The notes beneath the pieces were generated by a model, which did not search any database, was not told the origin of the DNA, and worked only from the letters and a program-made list of their open reading frames with translations. DNA of 64,000 bases from Tetrapyrgos nigripes (lineage: Eukaryota > Basidiomycota > Agaricomycetes > Agaricales > Campanellaceae): assembly GCA_013368315.1 (NCBI GenBank), contig JAACJM010000358.1, positions 1-64,000 on the forward strand, read 5' to 3'. This document shows positions 11,753 through 21,165 of the stretch, in pieces. Position 1 is the stretch's first letter. Each line of letters starts with the position of its first letter. Made by a program: the position numbers and the translations under genes.

Positions 11753-12111
11753 ACCTTTTAAACTTTATATCACTGACTTTGAACCTTATAGAACCTGTCA
11801 AACTCTATAAAAACTGTCAATCAATCTTACATCCTATCAATCCTATCTTTCCCCTACATTTCTCCACTTTCTCCTATGTTTCTCCTATTTCTCCTATCTT
11901 TTTCCTATCACCTATTCATTACTCTTCTATATAAACCACTAGACATTCTAACTAGTCCTTTATTTCGTTTACTTTGTCTCTGCTCTGTACTATACTACAC
12001 AGTGTAGAGCCTATTCAGCTTACTCTTGTTTCTCTATCTCTCTTCACTCTCAATTGATCTTGTTTGTGTGACTTGGGTGGTTTGCCATCGAGTGTATCAG
12101 CAACCTTGACA
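11661..12111 (+). repeat. E1 3' LTR
   Basis: 451 bp, from TGTCACGAACTG to CCTTGACA. It retains a TATA box ('tatataaacc', about 11929). Its R-U5 part resembles that of the E2 LTR ('cagtgtagagcct', 'tgtgacttgggtggtt'), while its U3 differs from E2's. Confidence 0.95.
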
Positions 12112-13960
12112 TGCACTTTCAGAAACCCTAACCACACGAGTATGCTGAGACGTGGTCAACAAGCTGCAAATCTCAAAAAGTAATTATATCAGCATAGCAT
12201 CACGAAAATGTCTGAAAACTTTTAGGCAATATAATGTACCAAAATACTAGTGAGATGTTACCTGTGCATATAATGTACTGGGCCAAAATTATGTGGCATT
12301 GGAAGTATGGGAATTAAAAGGGAGGATTGTAGGCAGATGTAAGAAAGCCAAAATGATTTTGAGTTGTTACAAGCCCTGATAATAACAGGGGGTGTCCTGG
12401 TAAGCTCTTAAAATGTCCCATTATATATTGAAGACTTGGACCTGGAATCCAGTGACGAGGCTGAAGCCATGGAGAAGGAACGTCAAGATTGCATCAAGGC
12501 CTTTCAAGCTTGCAAGGCTACTGAGAAGAAAGCTGCTGCTGCTGCTGCTTCCACTGCCACTTCCGTTGCTGGTGCTGGTGCTGCTGGTGAAGGTGAGGGT
12601 CTGCAAGAATCTTCACCAGGTGGTGAGGGCTCTTCTTCTGCTGCTGGTTCTTGTGCTACTAGTCCTGTCTCCAGTCTCTCTACTTAGTGTTTTCCTTGCT
12701 CTCTTCTTTCTGTTGTGCTTACCTTTGCCAATGTCACCTCTGCTGTTCTCATGTAATTCTAGTGTAGCTTCCAGTGTTGTAATTTTTTGTACTCATTAAT
12801 GCTTATTCCCCTTGACCTTATTTTGCCAATCATGTTCTAATGTAAAGACAAGAATAATAGTGAAGGCTTAAAGGCTATGAATGAAATTTGACCCTTGTGA
12901 TGGCTTATAAGGCCAAGTGTCATTGTGAGCATTAGACTTGCCTTATTTCTTTTGACACCTTTTATGCTCTTACTAGTATCAATATTCTTCTGAGCCTTAT
13001 ATGCACTCATAAGGTCTCATAATAATTATGAATGATATCATGTCTGAAATGATTTTGTTGCTTGTATTTCATCCCAATGTCAACTTTCATTTTTCTTGAT
13101 ATATCCACTTGCAAGCCCGAATATAAGCATGCTGCTTATGCTGTCTTGAGAGCTGCAAATATCTTTTGGTCCATGTATGGGCAGATAATACTCAGTACAA
13201 TTTTGATCAATCCAATAATCAAAGAACAATAATAATTTCAGATTTCTGAAATACTTTTGACTATTGTATGCTCAAATATGAAAACCACCCTCCCTTTTAA
13301 GCCTTTACAAGATGCCTAACCCTTTTTATCTCTTATCTCCCATTAGGGCTCTGGTAAACACCTATCAGGGCTTACATTAAGCTGGACATTTTCATGATGT
13401 AGACAAGGGGAATGATCAAGGGAATGTCTCACTTGTTGTGTGCCCAATTCATAACCCTCTCAATTCCTTTATTGATCTTGACTTTGTCATTCTGGAAAAT
13501 GCTCAAAGACAAGAAGACATACCAAAAACATTTATCTATTATGATAATGTGATGGGTGGCATTGACATGGAAGATCACATTAGTACTATCTTACCAAGCT
13601 ATCTCCAGAACGAAGGACTTGTTCATCTGTATAGCACCAGGTACTCCAACAAATATCGTGAAGAGGTCATGGTGCAGTTCAAGGCAGGAAAGGTGTGGGT
13701 CTTGATATGCACAGATGCTGCAGGAATAGTGAGATGTCAATTCACCTGTTCTGCAGTCTCTCATTGATGTTTCTAGAGATGCAACATACCTGATATCCAA
13801 GTCATTATACGATGGAAGCTCCCTGGTTCAGTATCACCGTCCAGCATATCGTCAGCTGTGTTGTCATTCATCCAATGAGGACAAACAGGTGGTGGCTCCT
13901 GATAGGGAGGAGCAAAGCCTGGACCCTGTCAAGGCCTGGTGGCCATTGTGGAGGAACAGT
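12112..13960 (+). pseudogene. RecQ-like helicase, remainder (interrupted again)
   Basis: Directly after the E1 target duplication, the helicase resumes as LSETLTTRVC, stop, DVVNKLQISKSNYI (12116-12195), the motif III region of this family. About 1.2 kb of unrelated sequence intervenes. From about 13396 it continues as GNDQGNVSLVVCPIHNPLNSF, IPKTFIYYDNVMGGIDMEDH, YREEVMVQFKAGKVWVLICTDAAG (motif V region) and CNIPDIQVIIRWKLPGSVS (about 13775-13835). The conserved C-terminal helicase domain is therefore present but broken by frameshifts and two insertions. Confidence 0.82.
12200..13395. other. Unidentified 1.2-kb insert in the helicase
   Basis: Helicase coding stops at about 12195 and resumes at 13396. 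The insert contains one compositionally biased frame (12436-12687, plus) with poly-Ala/Ser/Gly (KKAAAAAASTATSV). It also contains inverted pairs: TTAAAAGGGAGG at 12314 with its complement at 13289, and AAGCCCTGATA at 12371 with its complement at 13363. The pairs are not nested as terminal inverted repeats should be, so the element class is unknown. A long intron is a less likely alternative. Confidence 0.45.
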
Positions 13961-13977
13961 CAGAGCCTGTGGAGCCA

Positions 13978-14551
13978 TCATCTAAGACAGAGATCAGGTA
14001 AAGAAGGTAGGTAGATCAAGGTAAGACTAATAGTTCTGGTTGCCCTGTTGGGGACAGTCTGAGGAACCACAGCTGTGGTCAGCCCACCCTGAGTCGGTGG
14101 TCCCACCATGTCTCTGGCTCGGGCGAGGACCTGAATTAGCCTTAGGGTGTGGGCGAGCACTGTCAGGGTCATCAGAGTCGCTCTCGTCAGAGACGTCCTG
14201 GCCCATAGGGCGATGACATGGTCTTGGCAGGTGAGCTTGGTTTGCTCTGGGCAAGGCAGCTTGGTCAGGCTGCTCGACATTGTTGCCAGGTACTGGTCTG
14301 GGTGTAGGTGGGAGAATGGGGGTAACCGGTTCTTTGAATTGATCCTCACCAAATTCTGGAAGGGCCTGGCCTAGATTGCCATTTGCAGGGTCAGCTGGAC
14401 CCCCCCTGTTCAGTTCCTGAATGGCGGTGTGTTGGAAGTGGCCATCAGGACCATGGGTGCCATGGCGGCGAGAGGTAGGATCAAGTTGGAAAGGTTCTTG
14501 GAGAGAGGACATTTGGAAAGGTGATGAAGTTGGGAAGGGAGGTTTATGCAA
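13978..14551 (-). CDS. Pro/Asp-rich open frame, probably retroelement debris
   Basis: A 174-codon minus-strand frame (14551-14027) starts MHKPPFPTSSPFQM and is rich in Pro, Asp, Gln and His, with an acidic SDESDSDDPDS block. There are no domain motifs. The composition resembles the disordered leader of retroelement Gag proteins, but no capsid or zinc knuckle follows. It abuts the helicase remnant. Function unknown, and it may not be expressed. Confidence 0.3.
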
Positions 14552-14604
14552 GGTAGGAGAGGAAAACGCTAAGCTAGATCAATAAGTTTTCGAGTTGAGA
14601 ATCA

Positions 14605-14626
14605 CTTAAGGATATATATCCTTAAG
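14605..14626. repeat. 22-bp perfect palindrome
   Basis: The left half CTTAAGGATAT is followed by its exact complement, giving an uninterrupted 22-bp palindrome centred on an AT-rich core. It lies 55 bp upstream of the minus-strand frame starting at 14551. It could be a dimeric factor site, a terminator-like hairpin or an element end; nothing in the sequence decides. Confidence 0.9.
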
Positions 14627-14929
14627 GAGATGATAGACGTGAAGAATAAAGAAGGAACTGGTCACATTATCACGATGACGGAACCTTCAATCTGAAAATA
14701 CATTCTCTTTCTGTAGTCAGAGAATCTCACATCCTCGTTAACACCTTTTACTGCAAACTTCATCTAATTTGGTCTAATTGCTCAGAAACAGTGTCTTTGA
14801 CCATTTGTTTTGCAAGTATAGTACACTGTAGTACATCACAGTAATACACGTCCTACTTCTGAATCACTTTTGCTGCGAACATAAATGACCATCACCATCT
14901 GTAATGCTCTCACTGCTTTGGACCCCCAG

Positions 14930-15000
14930 AAGCAACAAAAATATTTACGAGTTCAACTTCACATGCCAAGCTCCCAAAACAACACCCGAAAATACCAGTC
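14930..15000 (-). repeat. Dispersed repeat family, fragment
   Basis: The reverse complement contains 'gttgttttgggagcttggca' followed by 'tgtgaagttgaa', matching 1240-1290. It lies just left of the inverted repeat arm at 15094. Confidence 0.7.
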
Positions 15001-15093
15001 TGTTGGGAATCTTGGCCCCATTCAAAGTCCGCCAGGCCATGTGAGATTACCAACAGACTGGCTCGTGAGTCTAGTCTAAGGTAAGTGCAGGCT

Positions 15094-15280
15094 CTTCTCG
15101 CAAGTATGTCCCTCGCGATCAGCACCCATCACCCATCCATCCCTTTCCACTGCACATGCATCATCATCGCATGTTCCCACACCCCCTCATCATCACCACC
15201 ATCAAAGTCCGTCAGTCGCTGTCCTTTGCTGTCCTTTGCTGTCCCTCACTTATCTTCCGGCGGTGGCTATTGGACCCTGA
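15094..15280 (+). repeat. Left arm of a long inverted repeat
   Basis: About 187 bp from 'cttctcgcaagtatg' to 'tattggaccc' is repeated in inverted orientation at 17183-17355. The shared core reads 'cgcatgttcccacacc' then a CATCAC/CATCAAAGTC block. The arms differ by small indels and look about 80 percent identical by eye. Confidence 0.75.
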
Positions 15281-17182
15281 AAATTGTCTCCCGCCTTCCC
15301 ACTGGCTGTACTTATCACCTCTCTATTCATAGTGCTTGACAGACATGACCAATTGTAAGTTATGACAACGGTTGTAATGGGTAGTGGTCAGTGTTGTGTA
15401 TGTAGGTACTTACTTTGAGTTGGATGGTACATAGTACATATAATTATTATGTCGGCACTGTAAGTCCAATGCATGTCACTACTTATGTCGGGAGCTGTCG
15501 GGTTGATGAAGGCCTGGGTGTTAATTCCTGGTTAACCGTTTAAACGGAAAAAAAGGAAGGCGTGCCGCATGGTGATATTCTGCTAAGGGCGCGCGTGTTG
15601 GTCATCCTGCCTATACACTGACATTGACTGCTTTCAAAAATATAAAATGATCTCCATTTTCCCTTGCTCCTCATATATTATATGTTGTTTGAGACACTTA
15701 AATGGATCTACTGGCACATCCACAGGTCTTGGATGGTTTTGAATACAAGGATATAGCTTGTATACACGGCTCACAGACACCCAGGATTGCAAGCTCCAAT
15801 GATTGTATATACCTGGTCTGATAATGATATTAAGACTCAGAGATTATTCCAGCATAAGATGAAGTCATCGCGCTGATGTCCTGCACAGTAATATATGCCT
15901 TTTGTAGCTGATTTGCATGCACAATGTACAGCATGATGACCAAGCCAAAACAAAAGATATAGACTTATGGCTCTGGAATATAAGACTGGACACAGATATG
16001 CATTGATTAGATGTGAGAGAATTCATATAATATCTCACCAAAGATATGTTCTGAACTTCGAGCAGTTTGTGAACAAGAATCTACTGCAAAACTTGAATCC
16101 AAAGTATCATCCACTTGTGCACTTTACAAATCTTTGAAATAGCATCATATACTGCTGTTAACAAGATTATGCATACAAATGAGTAACCTGGCATTTTTTT
16201 CGGATTTATATAAGGGTACTGATGGCTGTATTCGAGTACGAAGTGTCGTTTTGGATGGAATTTTGGCTGTTTTCGAATCGTTGTCACATGGGGAATGCTA
16301 CACTGAGGAATTAGCAGCCACCTTGGGCGGCGTTGCATATTTCCAAAGATCTCTGTGCAAACTTAAATTTTGGATTTTTCAGTGCCATTTTTGCTCGCCC
16401 GGGTCTACTCCATATGGGACCGATTTGAGGCTGAACAGCCATATGGAGTAGCTCCGGCGCCGAGCATAAATTCGTCATTTATGTTTGCCCAAAAGATCTT
16501 TCCAAATATGCATTGCCGCCCAAGGTGAGCTAAAAAAATTCAGTGGCCACGTGAGATGTAAAAGTACACATTCTGTGCCATCCGAGCTCCACTGCAAGTG
16601 GTCGTTGCACATACCGAGGCTGGTCAATAGGTTGCGATTGTGGACAGTTACCGTGAGAATCCATCTCGGTTACAGCCGCACACCTTTTTCGCCACTCCCG
16701 AGGGCCTCTAGTATCAGCGCTTTGGACTGGAAGCCAATTTTGAGCCAATTAACGATACGTATGATATTGATATACATATTCTAGATGGTGGATTGATGCT
16801 TATGAAGGACAATGATGAGTGGAAGAAATGAGGAAGAGAAATGTGGGGAGAGGAATGTATGTTGGCGATTCAGAAGATGACTGCGAGAATAGTGAAGGAG
16901 AAGAGGAGCAGCTTTGGGCAGGGTCAAGTGTCAATGCTGTCTTGGGTGTTCATGCTGGTGATAAAATGTGTGTGTGTGCAAAAATATGTTTTACTATCTT
17001 CGTAAATAAAGAGATAAAGCGAGGGGAGGGATAGCCGAGGGGACAGCGAGCAAGGGCATTTGATGGCGGTGATGGATAGTGAGAAAGTATTGAGCATAGA
17101 GATATGATATAAACGTCGGGAGCTCAAGCGAGAGACGTCGAGCGGACGCACATCTACGCCTATTTACGCACATCACCGATTG
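15281..17182. other. Gene-free spacer between inverted repeat arms
   Basis: About 1.9 kb with no supportable gene; the open frames have no family motifs and overlap in opposite strands. It holds the 13-bp hairpin at 16405-16451 and an AT-rich stretch. No transposase remnant was seen, so if the arms are terminal repeats the element is non-autonomous. Confidence 0.5.
16405..16451. repeat. Perfect 13-bp hairpin with 21-nt loop
   Basis: CTACTCCATATGG at 16405-16417 is followed by its exact reverse complement CCATATGGAGTAG at 16439-16451. No U-tract follows, so a terminator role is not supported. Confidence 0.85.
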
Positions 17183-17355
17183 TTCGGGATCCAATAACCG
17201 GAGGATAAGCGAAGGACAGCGAAGGACGGCGACCGACGGAAGCCGACTGACTTTGATGGTGGTGATGGATGATGAGGGGTGTGGGAACATGCGATGATGA
17301 CACAGCGGAAAGGGATGGACGGGCGACGGGTGCCGAGGAACATACTTGCGAGAAG
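17183..17355 (-). repeat. Right arm of a long inverted repeat
   Basis: Reverse-complement counterpart of 15094-15280, from 'gggatccaata' to 'catacttgcgagaag'. It lies 40 bp from the dispersed-repeat fragment at 17395-17530. The core block (CATCACCGCCATCAAATGC type) occurs a second time around 17040-17080, so this side contains a partial duplication. Confidence 0.75.
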
Positions 17356-17394
17356 ACCCTTTGGCCCCCTACACTTATGGGAAGAGCCTAAAAA

Positions 17395-17530
17395 ACTGGC
17401 ATTATTCACGGAAATATTGCCAGTGTCTGAGCTTCAACAATTTTCATTACTATACAGTTGCCATAATCGGGTAGGCTTGGCATGCTTAATCTAATGGTGT
17501 GATGTTGAGGTGAATACATTACCGTCTGGA
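17395..17530 (-). repeat. Dispersed repeat family, fragment
   Basis: Reverse complement of this stretch matches 1035-1170, including 'cacctcaacatcacacc' and 'attatggcaactgtatagta'. Confidence 0.8.
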
Positions 17531-18197
17531 AAACTCCGCGCCAAATAAGCAAAATAAACTTTCGCCGGAGTTCGTTGTTACCATGTCGTCGTCGCTTTCG
17601 TTAATAGCAAGATCTCGGACTTCCTTCCCCCCTCCCCCCTAGGTGATGTGTTGGATATCCGTTCCGCCACCCGCTTATCCCCGACTCCCTTTCCAACCCC
17701 GTCACTACGACCAGTCTCATGTTCTCTTTATAGGCAAATGTGACTTGCAGACTTTACTACTAGCTCACTGCTGCACCCTAGTTCATTGTAGTAACGTGTA
17801 TTGTCGCAGTGTACTGCAGAGTACATCTGCGTTGAAACTTGACGCTATTCTGAACTGTAACTCAAACAAAACTCAAAGCGGTTGGAACAGCAAGTGGAAG
17901 ACTACAACTGGGTAAGCTGATTTCGGTCACTTGTGATGCCAGTTCGACAACGCTTACAGCTGATATATGAGTACAAAAAGGTCCTGTAATAAGTAAAAAT
18001 CCTAAAAACTCCGAAAAAAAGTCCAAAAAAAAGACAGGTTTGCTGACCAGGTAAACTGGACCATGTACAGAAGGTAAAGAAGGATAAATTAACGCGTTAG
18101 AAAGGAAGCAAACAGCATTATGATCTGTAAGATAAGTCAAATAACTGTAAGCGCAAATGTCGTTTTTGCCACCAGGGACCATGTACTACATGACAAT
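17531..18197. other. Gene-free interval
   Basis: Nothing supportable. It lies downstream of the minus-strand membrane-protein gene ending at 18198, so it may include that gene's 3' UTR. Confidence 0.4.
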
Positions 18198-19858
18198 CTA
18201 CAATGTATTCCCATCCCTCTTCAATTCAGCTGGATCATTTATCATCCCAAACGATGAACTCCGAGTCTGAGTCTCCGTATCCGTTTCCGTCTGTGCTTCG
18301 ATGACTGAAAGACTCGGATTTTCCCGTAGACATGAAGTTACCATCACTCCCGATGCAACCGGCGTAACGACTGGGGATCCATGAAACTGCATTGCTGAAA
18401 TAGTATGCGATAAGTCGTCGATTTCACGATTCTGAATTCTCCCTAGCTTGACATTCCTAAAGACATGACATGCCGTGGAGTTGATCACTGCGATCTCAAC
18501 AGGAATCAAGAGTAACCTGTAATCCTCGTTGACATTTGTCGCGAGGAGGAGTGCTACTACAACAGTAGAGCATAGGGAGGAGACCCTGGGTAAAAAAGTA
18601 TCCCAATCAGCGCGTCACTATGCAAGTAAGAAAAGGTAGCATGCACTCACAAATAATACACTTGTCCATCTTTCAACAACGCCCTCGAAAATGGTGGCAA
18701 CTTCTTTCCCGGAAAGAAGAATGCCCCAGTTCTACTCCCCAATCCACGAACATTCCATGATGACTCCTCCAAATGCGCATTCCTATAAAGCTTATATGAA
18801 ATTGCCAAAAACACCGACGTATCATGCAAAAGTATCGCCCAAGCAGGTATCAATGCAAAGATTCTTTTAGTCTTCAGCAGTAGACACCGTGCTTGCATTC
18901 CAGGAACTGATAGGGTCTCAACATCAGTGAACATGAAATGGGCAGGTGATATAAGTCCAACGGTGATGATCCAGAGTGAAAAGAAGATAGCTCGGATGTA
19001 GGGATGATTGTAGTATAGGGCATTGACTCGGAAGAAGAACATAAGAGTGGTGGAGATCTTGGAGAGGAAGAATGCAACTTCGACGATGTGAGCGGTTGGA
19101 GTACACGGGACTGGTGCGACTAAGTGTACAAAGAGCTGAACATTAGTGTATGTCTGGCACGGTATGTGATTCAGTGATGATCACTAAATAACTCACGCAA
19201 GAAAAGCGTCATGCCCAACTGAAATCCCAACGTCATTATTCGGGAAATAAAATACGCCACAGTTGGCAGACCAATCCGAGGTATCATCCTGTTTTGGTTG
19301 CGCTGCTCTGCCAATGAGCCGGCATGACGAGAAGCGGGCCCTACAATAATTTGATAATCTCCACGAAGATTCATCAAGATGTCCCAAATGAACATCTGCC
19401 ATATCCAGTGAGAAGTTCATTCAGTGTGAACACAAGTAGCATGATTCAAAACTTCAACTCACCCCAAGCGTCCCAACTTGAACATATATCGTGTTTTGCG
19501 CCGAACTCGCTATGTCCGGTGGAAGGAATACTAGCGGTGTGTATAGGTTTGATATAACTGCTGACGTCGTGACATTTAAAGGGGTAATGGTTGAAGGAGT
19601 AGCAGCGGCAGCATTCATTTCTTGATCGACCGTTCGTGTGTTGCACTTCGGTGGCGAAAGGGAAAAGTCGTGAGATGCTTGTAGGTTGTCAGACACAGTC
19701 TGAAAGCTTGAAGAATCGGAGGAGTGAGGTGTCGGTTCAGTTTGAAGCAGAAGGTTGATATTCGACTTGAGTAAAGAAAAATAGGAATGCAGCGCGACTT
19801 CCATATCTACTGATGTGATATCTGTTATTGAGGAAGTTGATGTCAGTTGCTCAGCCAA
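18198..19858 (-). CDS. Multi-pass membrane protein, mushroom-specific family
   Basis: Four exons can be read on the minus strand: 19858-19463 (starts MAEQLTSTSS; Ser/Thr-rich, then a hydrophobic stretch), 19395-19197 (FIWDILMNLRGDYQIIVGPASR), 19135-18651 (VAFFLSKISTTLMFFFRVNA, HPYIRAIFFSLWIITVGLIS, then IFALIPAWAILLHDTSVFLA) and 18585-18198 (STVVVALLLATNVNEDYRLL). Introns have GTGAGT-like donors and CAG or TAG acceptors. The product would be about 485 residues with several transmembrane helices, like uncharacterised multi-pass proteins common in Agaricomycetes. The exon 2/exon 3 junction is one base out of frame with the obvious sites, so that boundary is unresolved or the gene has a frameshift. 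Function unknown. Confidence 0.72.
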
Positions 19859-20279
19859 ACGATGATCTCTGGATCATGAACAACATGCTTTAAAGTGATC
19901 CAGTTCTGATGCAAAAGTAACACCTGTGCTGTAGAGCTCAACAAACATTCATTTCCGCAGCCCGATAGCGTATTAATTTAGTATTAACCTAGCGCATTCA
20001 ATGGCAAAAACATATAAAACAGTCCTGGAGAATCAAAATTCGTAGAGGGTGCCGTCAGTGATGGACTACCAGGAATTGATCTAGAATAACCTCTAGATCA
20101 CGAACTGCCCATACGAATGTCTCATGATCACACCTGTAGATCTCAGTTGCCAGAGGAATAACAAATGGATTGATAGCTGTAACTACTAGTATTATGAAGC
20201 TGTGAACGACAACTGGGGTCACGAATGGTTGTCATAGACTGAAGATCATGCGAAAAAAAAAATGAAAAAGTCCCAAAAA

Positions 20280-20480
20280 AAATCCCCAACTCCGACCGAG
20301 TGTCCAACCGAACGACGTCATGCGGTGTCGCCAACTGGAGTTTGAATTTTGACGGCCAGCTCCGAGTGGGAGCTTCTATGTCGTTCCATTCCTCTCCATT
20401 TTTCCTTCGCCTACAACCATGACTGTTGTCGACTCCCATCGCGCTGCGAGTGATTGCCCCCGTATTCTGTCACTATCAAT
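20280..20480 (+). repeat. Dispersed repeat family, copy with intact CpGs
   Basis: 'gagtgtccaaccgaacgacg' through 'cccccgtattctgtcac' aligns with 785-1000 and partly with 21060-21165 and 36640-36700. CpG sites here are TpG or CpA in the 785 copy. Confidence 0.75.
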
Positions 20481-20885
20481 ACAAAGTTACACTAATATAT
20501 CTCAAAAACTGTCTGTATTGGACCTGTACCAACTGCATTACCATCTAGACAACTCTGCGACAAATAATCAAAATAAATCTGTTCATGCAAAGACCATTGC
20601 TCAACTCTCACTGGACAACGTCACTGTACTCTCTATCATGGATATAAAAGACCATTTTGTCCATTTATACCACACTTTACACCTCATTCAAAGCAAATTG
20701 GACACCTTCTGACAATGATTGAGACTGAAATATGTTTTGTCACTTTTGTGCAGAACTTTTATTCTGGAGACTGACCACAAGGCAACAGATTGGCTCTTAG
20801 GCATTGAGGTTGCTACCTTCATTCAAGATTGTTTTCACTCTCACCTAGAAGAGCATACAGATCCCAGTTACAACTAGGATCCATG
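20481..20885. other. Gene-free interior of a dispersed-repeat element
   Basis: About 400 bp with only a weak 98-codon frame (20419-20712) lacking motifs. It separates two copies of the same start motif at 20290 and 21060, so this may be a short terminal-repeat retroelement. Confidence 0.35.
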
Positions 20886-21165
20886 ATGATTTCTGAGCAA
20901 GATTTCTGCAGCAAGTGTTGCTTAAGTACATACAATACAACTGCAAACAATACATATACTTGCTTCTAACATCGTTTTCAAGATTACTACACAGCAGTTA
21001 GCACAGAAACAGGTCAGAGTCAGGGGTGCCATGCAGACATGGCACTACCTCTGACTGAGGGGAGTGTCCAACCAAATAACATCATGCAGTGTTGCCAACA
21101 GGAGTTTAAATTTTGACGGCTGGCTCCAAGTCGGAACTGCTATGTTCCTTTCCATTTTGGCTTGA
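20886..21165 (+). repeat. Dispersed repeat family, second terminal copy
   Basis: 20905-21030 ('ctgcagcaagtgttgcttaa' to 'cacagaaacaggtcagagtc') matches 36717-36860. 21060-21165 repeats the 20290 start motif ('gagtgtccaacc' then 'ttttgacggc'). The two start motifs are direct repeats about 770 bp apart. Confidence 0.7.

Larger units (their letters stand above)
5076..12111 (+). mobile_element. E1: degenerate Ty3/gypsy chromovirus, full length
   Basis: A complete but dead LTR retrotransposon. LTRs start TGTCA and end TTGACA, and the 5-bp target duplication TGCAC is visible at 5071-5075 and 12112-12116. Order is 5' LTR, primer-binding segment, upstream ORFs, gag with a CCHC knuckle, protease, reverse transcriptase, RNase H, integrase, chromodomain, polypurine tract, 3' LTR. 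This is the Ty3 order with a chromodomain, so a chromovirus. Coding parts carry many in-frame stops. Compared with the related E2 copy, several stops (for example near 7458, 8757, 9818, 10028, 10700, 10875, 11414) sit where E2 has CGN arginine codons. It inserted into the helicase gene. Confidence 0.95.

Noticed and set aside
4970..13960. Active helicase gene with E1 as a giant intron
   Set aside because: Stops and frameshifts exist in helicase parts outside E1, and E1 has a target duplication, so it is a disrupted pseudogene.
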